Shown: positions 16,223 to 25,852 of the stretch, one piece after another
How the letters are laid out: each line of letters starts with the position of its first letter
Position numbering within the stretch: the first letter of the stretch is position 1
NCBI GenBank assembly: GCA_902574045.1
Contig: CACGMG010000007.1
Span: 1-36,568 of the forward strand
From: an uncultured Pelagibacteraceae bacterium
GTDB lineage: Bacteria; Pseudomonadota; Alphaproteobacteria; Pelagibacterales; Pelagibacteraceae
Length of the DNA stretch: 36,568 bases
Direction: 5' to 3'
The notes under the pieces: generated by a model
What the model was told of the DNA's origin: nothing
The model's input: only the letters and a program-made list of their open reading frames with translations
The model's database searches: none
Translations under genes and position numbers: made by a program

Positions 16223-18154
16223 TTAGGCGCTTTTTTCTTTGTCTTCTTCTTTTTCTTTTTCTTTTACGTCTTCGAAATCTGCATCTACAACGTTGTCTTT
16301 GTCTTCAGGTTTATTTTGATCTTTGTTATCAGTTTTTGCATCGGGTTTCTGCTGACTTTTATACACTGCTTCTCCCAGTTTCATAGAAACTTGAACTAAA
16401 CTCTGAGTTTTTTTCTTGATATCATCTACGTCAGTACCTTCTAAAGATTTTTTTAGATCTGAAATTCCATTCTCAATAGCCTTTTTATCTTCTGCACTTA
16501 CTTTATCTCCGTGCTCTTTAAGACTCTTCTCAGTAGAAAATACTAAACTATCTGCCTGGTTTCTAGCATCAACTGAGTCTCTTTTTTTCTTATCAGCTTC
16601 TTTATTTGCTTCTGCATCCTTGACCATTTTTTGTATTTCTTCCTCTGAAAGACCTCCTGAAGCTTGTATTTGGATTTTTTGCTCTTTTCCTGTGCCTTTA
16701 TCTTTTGCTGATACATTAACAATTCCATTAGCATCAATATCAAAAGTAACCTCAATTTGAGGAGTGCCTCTTGGTGCAGGTGCTATGCCAACTAATTCAA
16801 AGTTTCCAAGAATTTTATTATCTGCTGCCATCTCCCTTTCACCCTGCAACACTCTTATAGAAACTGCAGGTTGATTATCTTCTGCAGTTGAAAAAACTTG
16901 GCTTTTTTTTGTAGGTATAGTTGTATTTTTTTCTATTAATTTTGTTGATACTCCACCAAGGGTTTCGATACCAAGAGATAGAGGAGTGACATCTAGTAAG
17001 AGTACGTCCTTCACATCGCCTTGTAAAACACCTCCTTGAATAGCTGCACCCATAGCTACAACTTCGTCTGGATTAACGCTTTTGTTTGGTTCTTTTCCAA
17101 AAAAGTTTTTAACTGTTTCTATAATCTTAGGCATTCTCGTCATACCACCAACTAAAACAACTTCATTTATTTCAGCGGCTGAGAAACCTGAATCTTTTAA
17201 GGCTGTTTTACAAGGCTCCAGAGTTCTATCAACTAAAGACTGCACTAAAGCTTCTAACTTAGCTCTAGTAAATTTTAGATTTAAATGTTTTGGCCCGGAT
17301 TTATCTGCAGTAATAAATGGAAGATTTATTTCAGTTTGAGCTGCAGAAGAAAGTTCAATTTTTGCTTTTTCAGCTGCTTCTTTTAATCTTTGTAAAGCAA
17401 GTTTGTCTGATTTTAAGTCAATACCGTTGTCTTTTTTAAATTCTGTTGCAAGATACTCCACAATAGAGTCATCAAAATCTTCACCACCTAAGAATGTATC
17501 ACCATTAGTAGATTTAACTTCAAAAACTCCGTCTCCAATTTCTAAAATTGAAATATCGAAAGTACCGCCACCTAAGTCATAAACTGCAATTTTTTGACCG
17601 CCTTTTTTATCTAAACCATACGCAAGAGAAGCTGCAGTCGGCTCATTAATAATTCTTAAAACTTCAAGTCCAGCAATTTTTCCTGCATCTTTTGTGGCTT
17701 GTCTCTGAGAGTCGTTAAAATAAGCTGGAACAGTAATAACAGCTTTAGTGACTGCTTGACCTAAATATTTTTCAGCAGTCTCTTTCATTTTTTGCAACAC
17801 AAAAGCAGAAATTTGAGACGGAGAATATTTTTTACCTTTACCTTCCACCCAAGCATCTCCGTTATCGGATTTTATAATTTTATAAGGTACTTTTGAAATA
17901 TCTTTTTGGACAGAGGGACCATCAAACTTCCTGCCAATTAATCTTTTAACAGCATAAATGGTATCAACTGCGTTGGTAACTGCTTGTCTTTTTGCCGGTT
18001 GACCAACAAGTTTCTCCTCTTTTTCTAAAAAAGCCACAACAGATGGAGTTGTTCTTGCGCCTTCCACATTTTCTAATACTTTAGCTTGTGTGCCATCCAT
18101 TATTGCGACACAAGAATTTGTTGTTCCTAAATCTATTCCTATTACTTTGCTCAT
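16223..18154 (-). CDS. dnaK: Chaperone protein DnaK (Hsp70)
   Basis: DnaK is an ATP-dependent folding chaperone. The protein has 643 residues, the usual length. It opens [20 protein letters not shown], and the nucleotide-binding domain has [36 protein letters not shown] and [12 protein letters not shown]. The linker [16 protein letters not shown] leads to the substrate-binding domain. The acidic, lysine-rich tail ends [20 protein letters not shown] plus KSA, with the EEVD-like bacterial motif as VDADFEDV. It lies between grpE (60-base spacer with a sigma-32-type promoter) and dnaJ (23 bases), with an AAAGGA site just before the ATG at 18154. Confidence 0.99.
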   Translation of the reverse strand: MSKVIGIDLGTTNSCVAIMDGTQAKVLENVEGARTTPSVVAFLEKEEKLVGQPAKRQAVTNAVDTIYAVKRLIGRKFDGPSVQKDISKVPYKIIKSDNGDAWVEGKGKKYSPSQISAFVLQKMKETAEKYLGQAVTKAVITVPAYFNDSQRQATKDAGKIAGLEVLRIINEPTAASLAYGLDKKGGQKIAVYDLGGGTFDISILEIGDGVFEVKSTNGDTFLGGEDFDDSIVEYLATEFKKDNGIDLKSDKLALQRLKEAAEKAKIELSSAAQTEINLPFITADKSGPKHLNLKFTRAKLEALVQSLVDRTLEPCKTALKDSGFSAAEINEVVLVGGMTRMPKIIETVKNFFGKEPNKSVNPDEVVAMGAAIQGGVLQGDVKDVLLLDVTPLSLGIETLGGVSTKLIEKNTTIPTKKSQVFSTAEDNQPAVSIRVLQGEREMAADNKILGNFELVGIAPAPRGTPQIEVTFDIDANGIVNVSAKDKGTGKEQKIQIQASGGLSEEEIQKMVKDAEANKEADKKKRDSVDARNQADSLVFSTEKSLKEHGDKVSAEDKKAIENGISDLKKSLEGTDVDDIKKKTQSLVQVSMKLGEAVYKSQQKPDAKTDNKDQNKPEDKDNVVDADFEDVKEKEKEEDKEKSA

Positions 18155-18185
18155 AAATTTTATATCCTTTTAAATAACAACTCTT

Positions 18186-18213
18186 ATATGGGTGTTTTTT
18201 TCCTCTCTACAAG
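18186..18213 (-). promoter_or_regulatory. Sigma-32 (RpoH)-type heat-shock promoter of dnaK
   Basis: On the minus strand CTTGTAG (18213-18207) is followed after 13 bases by ACCCATAT (18193-18186). The RpoH consensus is CTTGAAA, 11-15 bases, CCCCATNT. The site fills most of the 60-base spacer between grpE and dnaK and puts a start about 20-25 bases before the dnaK ATG. Identified by eye. Confidence 0.6.
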
Positions 18214-18214
18214 G

Positions 18215-18799
18215 TTATTTATCCTCTTTTTTTTCTTCATTTTCGTTACTTTTACTTACTTTTTTCTTTGCTACGCTTACAAGAGCAGGTCTTAGAAGTC
18301 TATCCCCAATCATATATCCAGCTTGAATCTCTTGTAAAATTATTCCTGGTTCCACATTTACATTCTCTATTTCGGACATAGCTTGGTGTAAATTTGGGTT
18401 AAATTTTTTTTTATCTGTATCAATTTTCTTTATCTTATTTCGTTCAAATATTGATATTAAGTCCTTTTCGATAATCGTAATATTTTCTATAAATTTTCCT
18501 AAATCTTTATTTTCTTTTAATGTTTCATCATTTTTTATTGCTTCTTTTGCCCTATGTAAATTATCTAAAATAGCTAAACTTTCTTTTGCAAAATTAAAAG
18601 ATCCAAATTCAAAAGCATCCTTAATTTCTTTTTCAAATCTACGTCTTTGATTTTCTATTTCTGCTAATGATCTTAATAATTTATCCTCAGACTCTTTGAG
18701 CTTTTCTTCAACAGATCTCTCTTCTTTTGAATCAGAAGCTTCCTGCTTAGATTGAATTTCCTCTGGTTTTTCCGCTTCATTTTTGACATCTGTGCTCAT
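18215..18799 (-). CDS. grpE: Nucleotide exchange factor GrpE
   Basis: GrpE is a dimeric exchange factor that releases ADP from DnaK. The protein has 194 residues. A charged, disordered N-terminus (ENEAEKPEEIQSKQE-type) precedes a long coiled coil that includes LLRSLAEIENQRRRFEKEI (about 42-60). The compact beta domain carries the family signature NPNLHQAMSEI and the end segment VEPGIILQEIQAGYMIGDRL, then LRPALVSV. The tail is lysine/glutamate-rich. No hrcA gene or CIRCE element lies next to it, so regulation is probably through RpoH. It is divergent from rdgB with 38 bases between starts. Confidence 0.96.
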   Translation of the reverse strand: MSTDVKNEAEKPEEIQSKQEASDSKEERSVEEKLKESEDKLLRSLAEIENQRRRFEKEIKDAFEFGSFNFAKESLAILDNLHRAKEAIKNDETLKENKDLGKFIENITIIEKDLISIFERNKIKKIDTDKKKFNPNLHQAMSEIENVNVEPGIILQEIQAGYMIGDRLLRPALVSVAKKKVSKSNENEEKKEDK

Positions 18800-18810
18800 A
18801 ATACTTGGTA

Positions 18811-18816
18811 TATAAT
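18811..18816 (+). promoter_or_regulatory. Possible -10 box of rdgB
   Basis: TATAAT at 18811-18816 lies 22 bases before the rdgB ATG in the 38-base grpE-rdgB spacer. No matching -35 at 17 bases is visible; the nearest TTGACA (18783-18788) is 22 bases away. The call is tentative. Confidence 0.35.
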
Positions 18817-18837
18817 ACCTAATAATAAAATTACTAG

Positions 18838-19422
18838 ATGTTTATGAAAAAAATATTAATTGGTACCCACAATTCAGGAAAATTTAAAGAATTAAGCTTT
18901 TTGTTATCAAATAAAATAAAAAAGATATCTCCGCAGACACTAAGAATCAAAAGTCCACGAGAAACTGGCAAAACTTTTCCAGCAAATGCGAAATTAAAAG
19001 CTAAGTATTTTGCTAAATATACTAATTTGCCTGTCATTTCCGATGACTCTGGTTTGTGTATTAAATCTCTTAAAAATAAACCTGGTATTTATTCTGCACG
19101 TTGGGCAAAAAAATACGGGAATTTCGATAAAGCAATGAAATTTATTTTAAAGAAAATGGCTAAAAAAAAAGATAGATCTGCCACATTTGTTTGTAGTTTA
19201 GCTCTAAAATTACAAAAGAAAAAAGTAATATCTGTGACTGGAAAAGTTAAAGGCCTGATTTCATTTAAGATAAAAGGAAAAAAAGGTTTTGGATATGATC
19301 CAATCTTTATTCCAAATAAAAAATTAATCACTTTTGGTCAAATGAAAAAAGATAAGAAAATTAGAATGGACCACAGATATATAGCTTTTAAAAAACTTAA
19401 AAAAAAAATTAAAATTTTATAA
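18838..19422 (+). CDS. rdgB: Non-canonical purine NTP pyrophosphatase RdgB/HAM1
   Basis: RdgB hydrolyses ITP, dITP and XTP to keep them out of nucleic acids. The protein has 194 residues. GTHNSGKFKEL (9-19) is the phosphate-binding opening. TFPANAKLKAKYFAKYT and VISDDSGLCI (about 61-70, with the catalytic Asp pair) follow, then PGIYSARWA, and FGYDPIFIP near the C-terminus. The last signature, normally (K)ISHR, reads RMDHR here, so the Ser is Asp. The call is otherwise textbook. A second ATG two codons in (18844) would give MKKILIGTHNSGK, an equally good start. Its 3' end overlaps the convergent LpoA-like gene by 14 bases. Confidence 0.94.
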   Translation: MFMKKILIGTHNSGKFKELSFLLSNKIKKISPQTLRIKSPRETGKTFPANAKLKAKYFAKYTNLPVISDDSGLCIKSLKNKPGIYSARWAKKYGNFDKAMKFILKKMAKKKDRSATFVCSLALKLQKKKVISVTGKVKGLISFKIKGKKGFGYDPIFIPNKKLITFGQMKKDKKIRMDHRYIAFKKLKKKIKIL

Positions 19423-20563
19423 ATTTTTTATTTTCTGCTTTATAAATATTTAAATCTTGCATTGTTTTTTTATTTTTAAAAGAAAAAGTTCCTATTTTAC
19501 CTTTAATTTTACCTTTAAACGAAAAATCATTAACAGAATTTATCTTACCATTTTTTTTCCATGTATAATAAATTAAACCTAATGCATCATAGGTTAAAAT
19601 TGTAATCTCATTAGGATAATTTTTAAAAACTTTAAAATAATTATCTTTATATTTTTTAAATTCTTTATAGTTAACAGAGGGATAGTATAATTTTTTTACT
19701 GTATTCTCATAAAAAATGCTCTCATCAAACCATTGATTTACAGTTGAAAATAAAACTTTTTTTTGATCCACATCCGTAAAAACTAGCGAGGTTAATACGC
19801 TTTTTAAACTGCTACCAAAATCAATAATTATAACAGAATCAAAACTTACATCACCTAAAGTATATTTCTGTTCAAGTCTATCTAATTCACGTTTCGATTG
19901 TTCATCCTCTTTGTCCTCAAACATTTTTTTTCTTAATTTAAGATTTCTTTTTCTTTGAGAGTAATTTGTAAGTATTTCAATCTCTCCAGTTAATATTTTT
20001 GGATCTGGATTGTACTTAAAAAACCTATAATTTTTTAATTCTAAATTTTTTAGTTTTTCATCAATTAAATCTGTGTATTGGTTATTAGGTATAAGTATGA
20101 CAGTTTTATTTTTTTTTTGTTTTTTTATGAAGTTGATTAAAGCTATCATTTGGGACTCTAGACTTATACCAATACTAATTATGTTATCTTGAAAATCTGG
20201 ATTTATATTTGAAGGCGATATAAAGACTAAATCTTTAAACTTTTTTACTTCGTTAAAATCTTTGTAATTTATAGGTCCAATTATAATTTTAGCCCCTTTG
20301 GATTTTATCTCCCTAACGGCATTATTTAGTTTTTCAGGATCATCAAATCCAGAGTCTCTAGGTATTAATAAAACATTTTCATCATCAATTTCTTTTAGAG
20401 CTAGCTGAAGAGAGTAAAGTAGCGAGTTTCCAAGGCTTTTATATTCTCCACTTAAAGGCGCCAACAAGCCAATTTTTAGAACATTACTATTTTCATTACT
20501 TAATAGATTAGAATTAAAAAAAACCAAGATATAAGTTATTATTAGTATGATTCTATTTTTCAT
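19409..20563 (-). CDS. LpoA-like periplasmic-binding-fold protein (penicillin-binding protein activator)
   Basis: The 384-residue protein has a signal peptide (1-22) without a lipobox Cys, then a periplasmic binding protein type I fold. KIGLLAPLSGEYKSLGNSLL (30-49) opens it, followed by GAKIIIGPINYKD and a ligand-domain core ending in ILTYDALGLIYYTW and the GKIGTFSFKN segment. This fits the ABC-type branched-chain amino acid receptor fold, and the GLLAPLSG...IGP pattern plus divergence from rsmI is the hallmark of YraM/LpoA, which activates penicillin-binding protein 1A. No transporter genes are adjacent, which argues against an ABC receptor. The rsmI and lpoA-like ATGs are only three bases apart. 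An activator role is inferred from context. Confidence 0.75.
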   Translation of the reverse strand: MKNRIILIITYILVFFNSNLLSNENSNVLKIGLLAPLSGEYKSLGNSLLYSLQLALKEIDDENVLLIPRDSGFDDPEKLNNAVREIKSKGAKIIIGPINYKDFNEVKKFKDLVFISPSNINPDFQDNIISIGISLESQMIALINFIKKQKKNKTVILIPNNQYTDLIDEKLKNLELKNYRFFKYNPDPKILTGEIEILTNYSQRKRNLKLRKKMFEDKEDEQSKRELDRLEQKYTLGDVSFDSVIIIDFGSSLKSVLTSLVFTDVDQKKVLFSTVNQWFDESIFYENTVKKLYYPSVNYKEFKKYKDNYFKVFKNYPNEITILTYDALGLIYYTWKKNGKINSVNDFSFKGKIKGKIGTFSFKNKKTMQDLNIYKAENKKFIKF

Positions 20564-20566
20564 TTT

Positions 20567-21409
20567 ATGAACTTATCTATAAATAGCTTATATATTGTTT
20601 CAACCCCCATTGGAAATTTAGATGATATAACTATTAGAGCTATAGAGATATTAAAAAATTCAGACATAATTCTTTGCGAAGACACTAGACACTCTTTAAA
20701 GTTACTTAATCATTTCAAAATTAAAAAAACATTAATTTCATATCACAAGTTTAATGAAAAAAAAGAACTTGCAAAAATTATAAAATATATAAATGAAGGC
20801 AAAATTTTGTCCCTTATATCTGATGCGGGTACCCCATTGATTTCGGACCCAGGTAAGTTATTAGTTAAAACTTGCATTGATAAAAAAATAAAAGTTATAC
20901 CTATACCTGGAGTTTCTTCAATTACTGCATCAATGAGCATTTCTGGTTTTAGTGATCAGTTCCTTTTTTATGGATTTTTACCTAAAACTGAAAAGGAACT
21001 TCAAAAAGTATTATCATCGTTATCTAATATCGCTTTTTCTCAGGTGTTTTTTATAACGGCAATAAAAGCAAATTTTTATTTAAAAATGATAAAAAAATTT
21101 TATAAAGGACGAAGAATATTAATTGCAAGAGAGATTACAAAATTACATGAAACATTTTACAGAGGAAATATTGATGAAATGAATATGTTCAAAACTGGAA
21201 TTAAAGGTGAGTTAACTCTTGTAATATCAGAAAAAAATATTAAAGATAAAATTTTTGATGAGGCAGATATTCGAAAAAAAGCAAAATTATACTTGAAAAA
21301 ATATACTTTAAAAGATGTTGTTGAATTATTATTTAAGTCAGAAAAAATGTATAAGAAAAAAATTTATCAAATTTGTTTAGAAATAAAAAAAAATGAAAAG
21401 TTTAATTAG
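20567..21409 (+). CDS. rsmI: 16S rRNA (cytidine1402-2'-O)-methyltransferase RsmI
   Basis: RsmI 2'-O-methylates C1402 of 16S rRNA near the ribosomal P site. The protein has 280 residues of the tetrapyrrole-methylase-like SAM fold. LYIVSTPIGNLDDITIRAIE (8-27) and IILCEDTRHSLKLL (34-47) are the N-terminal signatures. SLISDAGTPLISDPGKLLV and VIPIPGVSSITASMSISGF form the SAM-binding core, and the C-terminal domain ends in a lysine-rich tail. The E. coli gene is yraL, next to yraM (lpoA), and that pairing is kept here. The last 17 bases overlap the BON-domain lipoprotein gene, so the two are likely coupled. Confidence 0.96.
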   Translation: MNLSINSLYIVSTPIGNLDDITIRAIEILKNSDIILCEDTRHSLKLLNHFKIKKTLISYHKFNEKKELAKIIKYINEGKILSLISDAGTPLISDPGKLLVKTCIDKKIKVIPIPGVSSITASMSISGFSDQFLFYGFLPKTEKELQKVLSSLSNIAFSQVFFITAIKANFYLKMIKKFYKGRRILIAREITKLHETFYRGNIDEMNMFKTGIKGELTLVISEKNIKDKIFDEADIRKKAKLYLKKYTLKDVVELLFKSEKMYKKKIYQICLEIKKNEKFN

Positions 21410-21971
21410 TATATTTTTAATTTTCTTATTAGCATCATGTACTACCGCTGGTAGGTTTGGAGCAGGAGTTGATATTACTTTTGATCCAAGAACAATTGGA
21501 ATGCAAATTGATGACACTATTATGCAAAAAAACTTAAATGCCAGGTTAGCACTTGCTGAAAAAAAATATTTTCTAACAATTCAATCAGAAGTAATTGATG
21601 GTAGAATATTCTTGTCTGGTAAGGTCGATAATCCAGAAGAAAAAATTAAAATTACAAAAATGGCATGGGAAACAAAAGGAGCTAGGTCAGTTAAAAATGC
21701 GATAAGCATTAAAGGTCAAAGTAATTTTAAAAGCACAGCAAAAGATATTTTGATAACAAGCCAACTAAGAACGTCTTTGATATTAAATAAAAAAACGAAA
21801 TCAAGAAATTATACTTTAGAGACAATAGATAAAAATGTTTATATTTTTGGAATTTCAATGTCAGAAGACGAAAAAAAAGAAGTTATTAGAGAGGCAAATC
21901 AAATTTATGATGTTAAAAAAGTTATACCTTCAATATATTTGATATCTGAACTTAGCCGAAATAAACTTTAA
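21393..21971 (+). CDS. BON-domain outer-membrane lipoprotein, DolP/YraP-like
   Basis: The protein has 192 residues. A short signal peptide ends in lipobox LLASC (Cys16). Two BON domains follow, about 50-115 and 120-188, each with the pattern LNARLALAEKKYF...V..GRIFLSGKV and ILITSQLRTSLILNKK...NVYIFGISMSEDEKK. DolP/YraP carries the same two-domain arrangement, supports outer-membrane integrity and binds anionic phospholipid. The position next to rsmI and the LpoA-like gene matches the E. coli yraL-yraM-yraN-diaA-yraP cluster with yraN and diaA missing. Function is inferred from that match. It ends two bases before convergent maeB. Confidence 0.87.
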   Translation: MKSLISIFLIFLLASCTTAGRFGAGVDITFDPRTIGMQIDDTIMQKNLNARLALAEKKYFLTIQSEVIDGRIFLSGKVDNPEEKIKITKMAWETKGARSVKNAISIKGQSNFKSTAKDILITSQLRTSLILNKKTKSRNYTLETIDKNVYIFGISMSEDEKKEVIREANQIYDVKKVIPSIYLISELSRNKL

Positions 21972-21973
21972 AA

Positions 21974-24250
21974 TTAATATTCAATAACATGTGATGAATA
22001 AGCTGCGATTGAAGCGAGATTCAAAATATCTGATGTACTTGATCTTAAAGGAGCAACTTCGATTGGGAGCCCTAAGCCTATCAAAAGAGGACCAATCAAT
22101 TTAGCCCCACCAAAAACTTTCATCATTTTTGTTGATATCGCTGCACTATGTAAAGCAGGCATTATAAGTATATTTGCATTACCAACAATTTTTGAAAAAG
22201 GATAGGTTTCTTTATAAATTGGATTTAAAGCAACGTCTGGCTGCATTTCTCCATCAAAATCAAAATCAACATTTTCATTCTTAAGCAAATCAATAGCATC
22301 TCTTACATGTTTAGTATTTTTTGAAACAGGATTTCCAAATGTGGAGTGGGATAAAAAAGCTACTTTTGGATCAAATCCAAAAAGTCTTGCCACTCGAACA
22401 CAAGACTTTGCTACATTAACTAATCTTTGAGACGAAGGAAAATCCTGAACATTGGTATCTGCTACCAAAACTGTTTTTCCTTTGGAATTTATCATGGTCA
22501 TACCAAAAATTTCTTCTCCCGGCCTTGGGCTAACAACTTTTTTTAATTTCACAATTGATGCAGCATAATGTCTTATATTACCGGTTACCATTGCATCAGC
22601 ATCTTTACATGCAATCATCGAAGCACCCCAAGCTATACGGTCATTTCTGACTAATCGATCCACATCTCTCTCTAACTGTCCCTCTCTTTGTAATTTTTTG
22701 TATAAGTGTTTAACATATTTCTCTCTCTTTTCTTTATTTGTAGAGTTAACTATTTCGATTTTATGATTTTCATCTAAACCAATTTTCTTTAATTGCTCTT
22801 TAATTCTTTTTTCAGCTCCAATTAAAATAGGTGTACCTAGTTTATTTTTTCCAAATTCAATTGCAGCCTTAAGCATGTTTTCATCTTCCCCTTCAGCAAA
22901 TATTACTCTTTTTGGGTTTTTTCTAACTTTAGCATTGATACCTTGCATTAATGACATTGAGGGATCTAAACGATTAGTTAATTGATCTTTATATAAATCT
23001 AAATCAGAAATTTTTTTCCTTGCAACTCCACTTTTCATAGCAGCCTGTGCAACTGCAGCTGGAATTACACTTATTAATCTAGGATCAAATGTAGAAGGAA
23101 TAATATAATCTTTACCATATTTTGGCCTATCGCCACCATAAGCAGAAACTACTTCATCAGGAACATCTTCTCTTGCTAATAAAGCAATTGCTTTTGCAGC
23201 CGCTACTTTCATTTCCTCGTTTATTTCTTTTGCTCTAACATCAAGTGCTCCTCTAAATATATAAGGAAATCCTATTAAATTATTTACTTGATTTGGATAA
23301 TCTGATCGACCTGTTGCTACTATAGCGTCGGACCTTACTTCATTTATTATTTCTGGCTTAATTTCTGGATCTGGATTAGCGCATGCAAAAATTATTGGAT
23401 TCTTGGCCATAGATTTTATCATTTCTTTTGACACAACATCTTTAGCAGATAAACCTAAAAATACATCCGCACCTTTCATAGCATCTTCTAAAGTTCTTAA
23501 TTTAGTATTTGATGCAAAAGAAGATTTAAACTGATCTATATTTTTTCTACCTTTATAAATTACTCCTTTGCTGTCACACATAATTATGTTTTCATTTTTA
23601 ACACCTGAACTTATGAATAAATTTGTGCAAGCTTGGGCAGATGCACCTGCCCCATTAATTACAACTTTAACGTTTTTGATATTTTTCTTGCTTACATCTA
23701 AGGCATTTATAAGTGCAGCCAATGTAATTATTGCAGTACCATGCTGATCATCATGAAAAATTGGTATATCTAGAATATTCTTAAGTTTTTGCTCTATTAT
23801 AAAACAATCTGGAGCTGCTATGTCTTCGAGGTTAATTCCTCCGAACGTACCACCAATATTTTTAATTGTTTCAACAATCGAGTCAACATTATTACTGTTT
23901 ATTTCAATATCTATAGAGTCAATATCAGCAAACCTTTTAAATAATACTGATTTACCTTCCATTACTGGTTTAGAGGCTAAGGACCCAAGGTTACCTAATC
24001 CTAAAATTGCAGACCCATTACTTATGACGGCAACTAAATTCCCTTTGCTGGTATAGTCGTAAGCTAATTCTGGATTTTTAGCTATTTCTTTAACTGGAGC
24101 GGCTACGCCAGGAGAATACGCCAAAGATAAGTCTCTTTTAGTGATTAGAGGCTTAGAAGAATGTATCTCAATTTTGCCTGACTTTCCTTTAATATGAAAA
24201 TCTAGAGCTTCTTTATCTGAATAGTGATCAATTTTGGATTTTTTTGTCAT
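21974..24250 (-). CDS. maeB: NADP-dependent malic enzyme with C-terminal phosphotransacetylase-like domain
   Basis: This enzyme decarboxylates malate to pyruvate while making NADPH. The protein has 758 residues, the typical two-domain MaeB. The N-terminal malic domain shows LSLAYSPGVAAPVKEIAKNP, NLVAVISNGSAILGLGNLG, PVMEGKSVLFKRFADIDS-type residues and HDDQHGTAIITLAAL. The NAD(P) domain has VVINGAGASAQAC and FACANPDPEI. The C-terminal part (from about residue 430) resembles phosphotransacetylase (NPKRVIFAEGEDENML, SHSTFGNP, DGEMQPDVALNP) and is thought to be regulatory rather than catalytic. It is a single gene, divergent from murJ with 74 bases between starts. Confidence 0.96.
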   Translation of the reverse strand: MTKKSKIDHYSDKEALDFHIKGKSGKIEIHSSKPLITKRDLSLAYSPGVAAPVKEIAKNPELAYDYTSKGNLVAVISNGSAILGLGNLGSLASKPVMEGKSVLFKRFADIDSIDIEINSNNVDSIVETIKNIGGTFGGINLEDIAAPDCFIIEQKLKNILDIPIFHDDQHGTAIITLAALINALDVSKKNIKNVKVVINGAGASAQACTNLFISSGVKNENIIMCDSKGVIYKGRKNIDQFKSSFASNTKLRTLEDAMKGADVFLGLSAKDVVSKEMIKSMAKNPIIFACANPDPEIKPEIINEVRSDAIVATGRSDYPNQVNNLIGFPYIFRGALDVRAKEINEEMKVAAAKAIALLAREDVPDEVVSAYGGDRPKYGKDYIIPSTFDPRLISVIPAAVAQAAMKSGVARKKISDLDLYKDQLTNRLDPSMSLMQGINAKVRKNPKRVIFAEGEDENMLKAAIEFGKNKLGTPILIGAEKRIKEQLKKIGLDENHKIEIVNSTNKEKREKYVKHLYKKLQREGQLERDVDRLVRNDRIAWGASMIACKDADAMVTGNIRHYAASIVKLKKVVSPRPGEEIFGMTMINSKGKTVLVADTNVQDFPSSQRLVNVAKSCVRVARLFGFDPKVAFLSHSTFGNPVSKNTKHVRDAIDLLKNENVDFDFDGEMQPDVALNPIYKETYPFSKIVGNANILIMPALHSAAISTKMMKVFGGAKLIGPLLIGLGLPIEVAPLRSSTSDILNLASIAAYSSHVIEY

Positions 24251-24324
24251 CTAAAAATGTGTATGTAATATAATTGTAATATTGCATTTATTATTTGTAA
24301 TTTGTGGCTTAATTTTGAATTAAT

Positions 24325-25851
24325 ATGAACTTGTTATCGTCGACATATGTGTTTAGTTTTTTTACTTTATTAAGTAGATTATTAGGCTATCTCAGAGATA
24401 TATTAATTGCAATATTTTTAGGTGCTTCTATTTTTGCTGATGCTTTCTTTGTAGCTTTTAGACTTCCTAACACGTTTAGACGTCTTTTTGCAGAAGGGAC
24501 GTTTAATGCGGCTTTTATTCCAAGCTATGTTTCAGCCAAGTCAGACAGTAAAAAAAAGGGCAAAAAATTTGCTGATGATGTTTTTAATATATTAATCTTA
24601 ATTTTATTTTTAATAATACTCATTGTAGAAATATTTACTCCTTACGTCGTAAATATTATTGCTCCTGGTTTTGAGGAAAACACTCAGACATTTAATCTTG
24701 CAGTTGAGTTTACAAGAATAACATTCCCTTTTTTATTATTTGTAAGTTTATCTTCTTTTTTTTCAGGAATATTAAATTCTAATAACAAATTTGCTGCAGC
24801 AGCAGCTGCACCAATTTTTCTTAATATTATTTTGATATTTAGTTTAATTATATCATATTTGCTTAAATTAGATTTTGCCAAACAATTATCTTATGGAGTT
24901 ACTCTAGCAGGAATAATTCAATTTATATTTTTATTTTTTTTTACAAAAAAGTTTTATAAGCCTACGCTTGAATTTAAGATTAAAATAAACAGTAAAGTTA
25001 AATTTTTTTTTAAAAAGTTATTACCGAGTATCTTATCCTCTGGAGTTACGCAAATAAATATTTTAGTAGGAACAATAATAGCATCATTTGAGTCTGGTGC
25101 TGTTTCTTACTTGTATTATGCAGACCGTATTTATCAAATTAATTTAGCTTTAGCAGGTATAGCTGTTGGGACAGTTTCATTGCCAGCTTTGTCAAATGCT
25201 TTTAAGAAAAAAAATATTTCTATGATTTCAAAAATACAAAATAAATCAATTGAATTATCTCTTTTATTATCGATTCCTGCTAGCTTAGGTTTGATTATCG
25301 CTTCAGATGAAATTGTCAGTGCTTTATTTGGATATGGATCTTTTAGTTTAGAAAGTGCTCAAATGACAGCATCAGCATTAAAGTTTTTTGGTTTTGGCGT
25401 ACCTGCTTTTGCTTTAATAAAAATCTTATCTAATTTCTTTTTTGCTAGAGATGATACTAAGACACCTTTTTATATTTCATCATTTGTTGTTTTACTAAAT
25501 ATTTTTTTAAGTGTTACTTTTTTTGATGAATATGGTTTTATAATTATTCCAATCGCTACTTCAATTTCAACTTGGACTGGTGTTTTAATTTATTGTTTTG
25601 TCTTAAGTAAAAAAAATTCTTTATTACTTAAAAGTTTTTTAATAAAAAATATAATAAAGATAATTTTAATTACAATTTTAATGACATTTATACTTGTCTC
25701 TGCATTGGATTTTTATTCAAATTATCTTGATTATTCATATAAGTTTAAAGCGGTATATTTATTGTTAATAGTTGGTTTTGTTGCAGTTTTTTATTTGATA
25801 ACGTGTTATTTTGTTGGAATATTAAAAACAAAGAATTTTAAAACAAATTAA
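24325..25851 (+). CDS. murJ: Lipid II flippase MurJ
   Basis: MurJ flips undecaprenyl-pyrophosphate-linked peptidoglycan precursor across the inner membrane. The 508-residue protein has about 14 transmembrane helices, and its opening is typical of the family ([20 protein letters not shown] about 17-36, then [31 protein letters not shown]). The Arg-rich loop SRLLGYLRD and RLPNTFRRL match the central cavity residues of MurJ. It starts a plus-strand run, and trpS follows after one base. The C-terminal hydrophobic pair of helices is also present. The call is confident. Confidence 0.95.
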   Translation: MNLLSSTYVFSFFTLLSRLLGYLRDILIAIFLGASIFADAFFVAFRLPNTFRRLFAEGTFNAAFIPSYVSAKSDSKKKGKKFADDVFNILILILFLIILIVEIFTPYVVNIIAPGFEENTQTFNLAVEFTRITFPFLLFVSLSSFFSGILNSNNKFAAAAAAPIFLNIILIFSLIISYLLKLDFAKQLSYGVTLAGIIQFIFLFFFTKKFYKPTLEFKIKINSKVKFFFKKLLPSILSSGVTQINILVGTIIASFESGAVSYLYYADRIYQINLALAGIAVGTVSLPALSNAFKKKNISMISKIQNKSIELSLLLSIPASLGLIIASDEIVSALFGYGSFSLESAQMTASALKFFGFGVPAFALIKILSNFFFARDDTKTPFYISSFVVLLNIFLSVTFFDEYGFIIIPIATSISTWTGVLIYCFVLSKKNSLLLKSFLIKNIIKIILITILMTFILVSALDFYSNYLDYSYKFKAVYLLLIVGFVAVFYLITCYFVGILKTKNFKTN

Positions 25852-25852
25852 A

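Noticed and set aside
16223-16330. Repeated TTTTTCTTT-type tract at the end of dnaK
   Set aside because: It encodes the charged, lysine/glutamate-rich DnaK tail, so it is low-complexity coding sequence and not a repeat element.
15842-16755. Short frames inside dnaJ and dnaK on either strand
   Set aside because: Overlap conserved chaperone domains, with no recognisable product; treated as shadows.
18783-18816. TTGACA and TATAAT before rdgB
   Set aside because: The spacing is 22 bases, too long for a sigma-70 promoter. Only the TATAAT is kept as a weak -10 candidate.
18155-18837. Search for a CIRCE element (TTAGCACTC inverted repeat) near grpE and dnaK
   Set aside because: None seen; the RpoH-type site is the better explanation.
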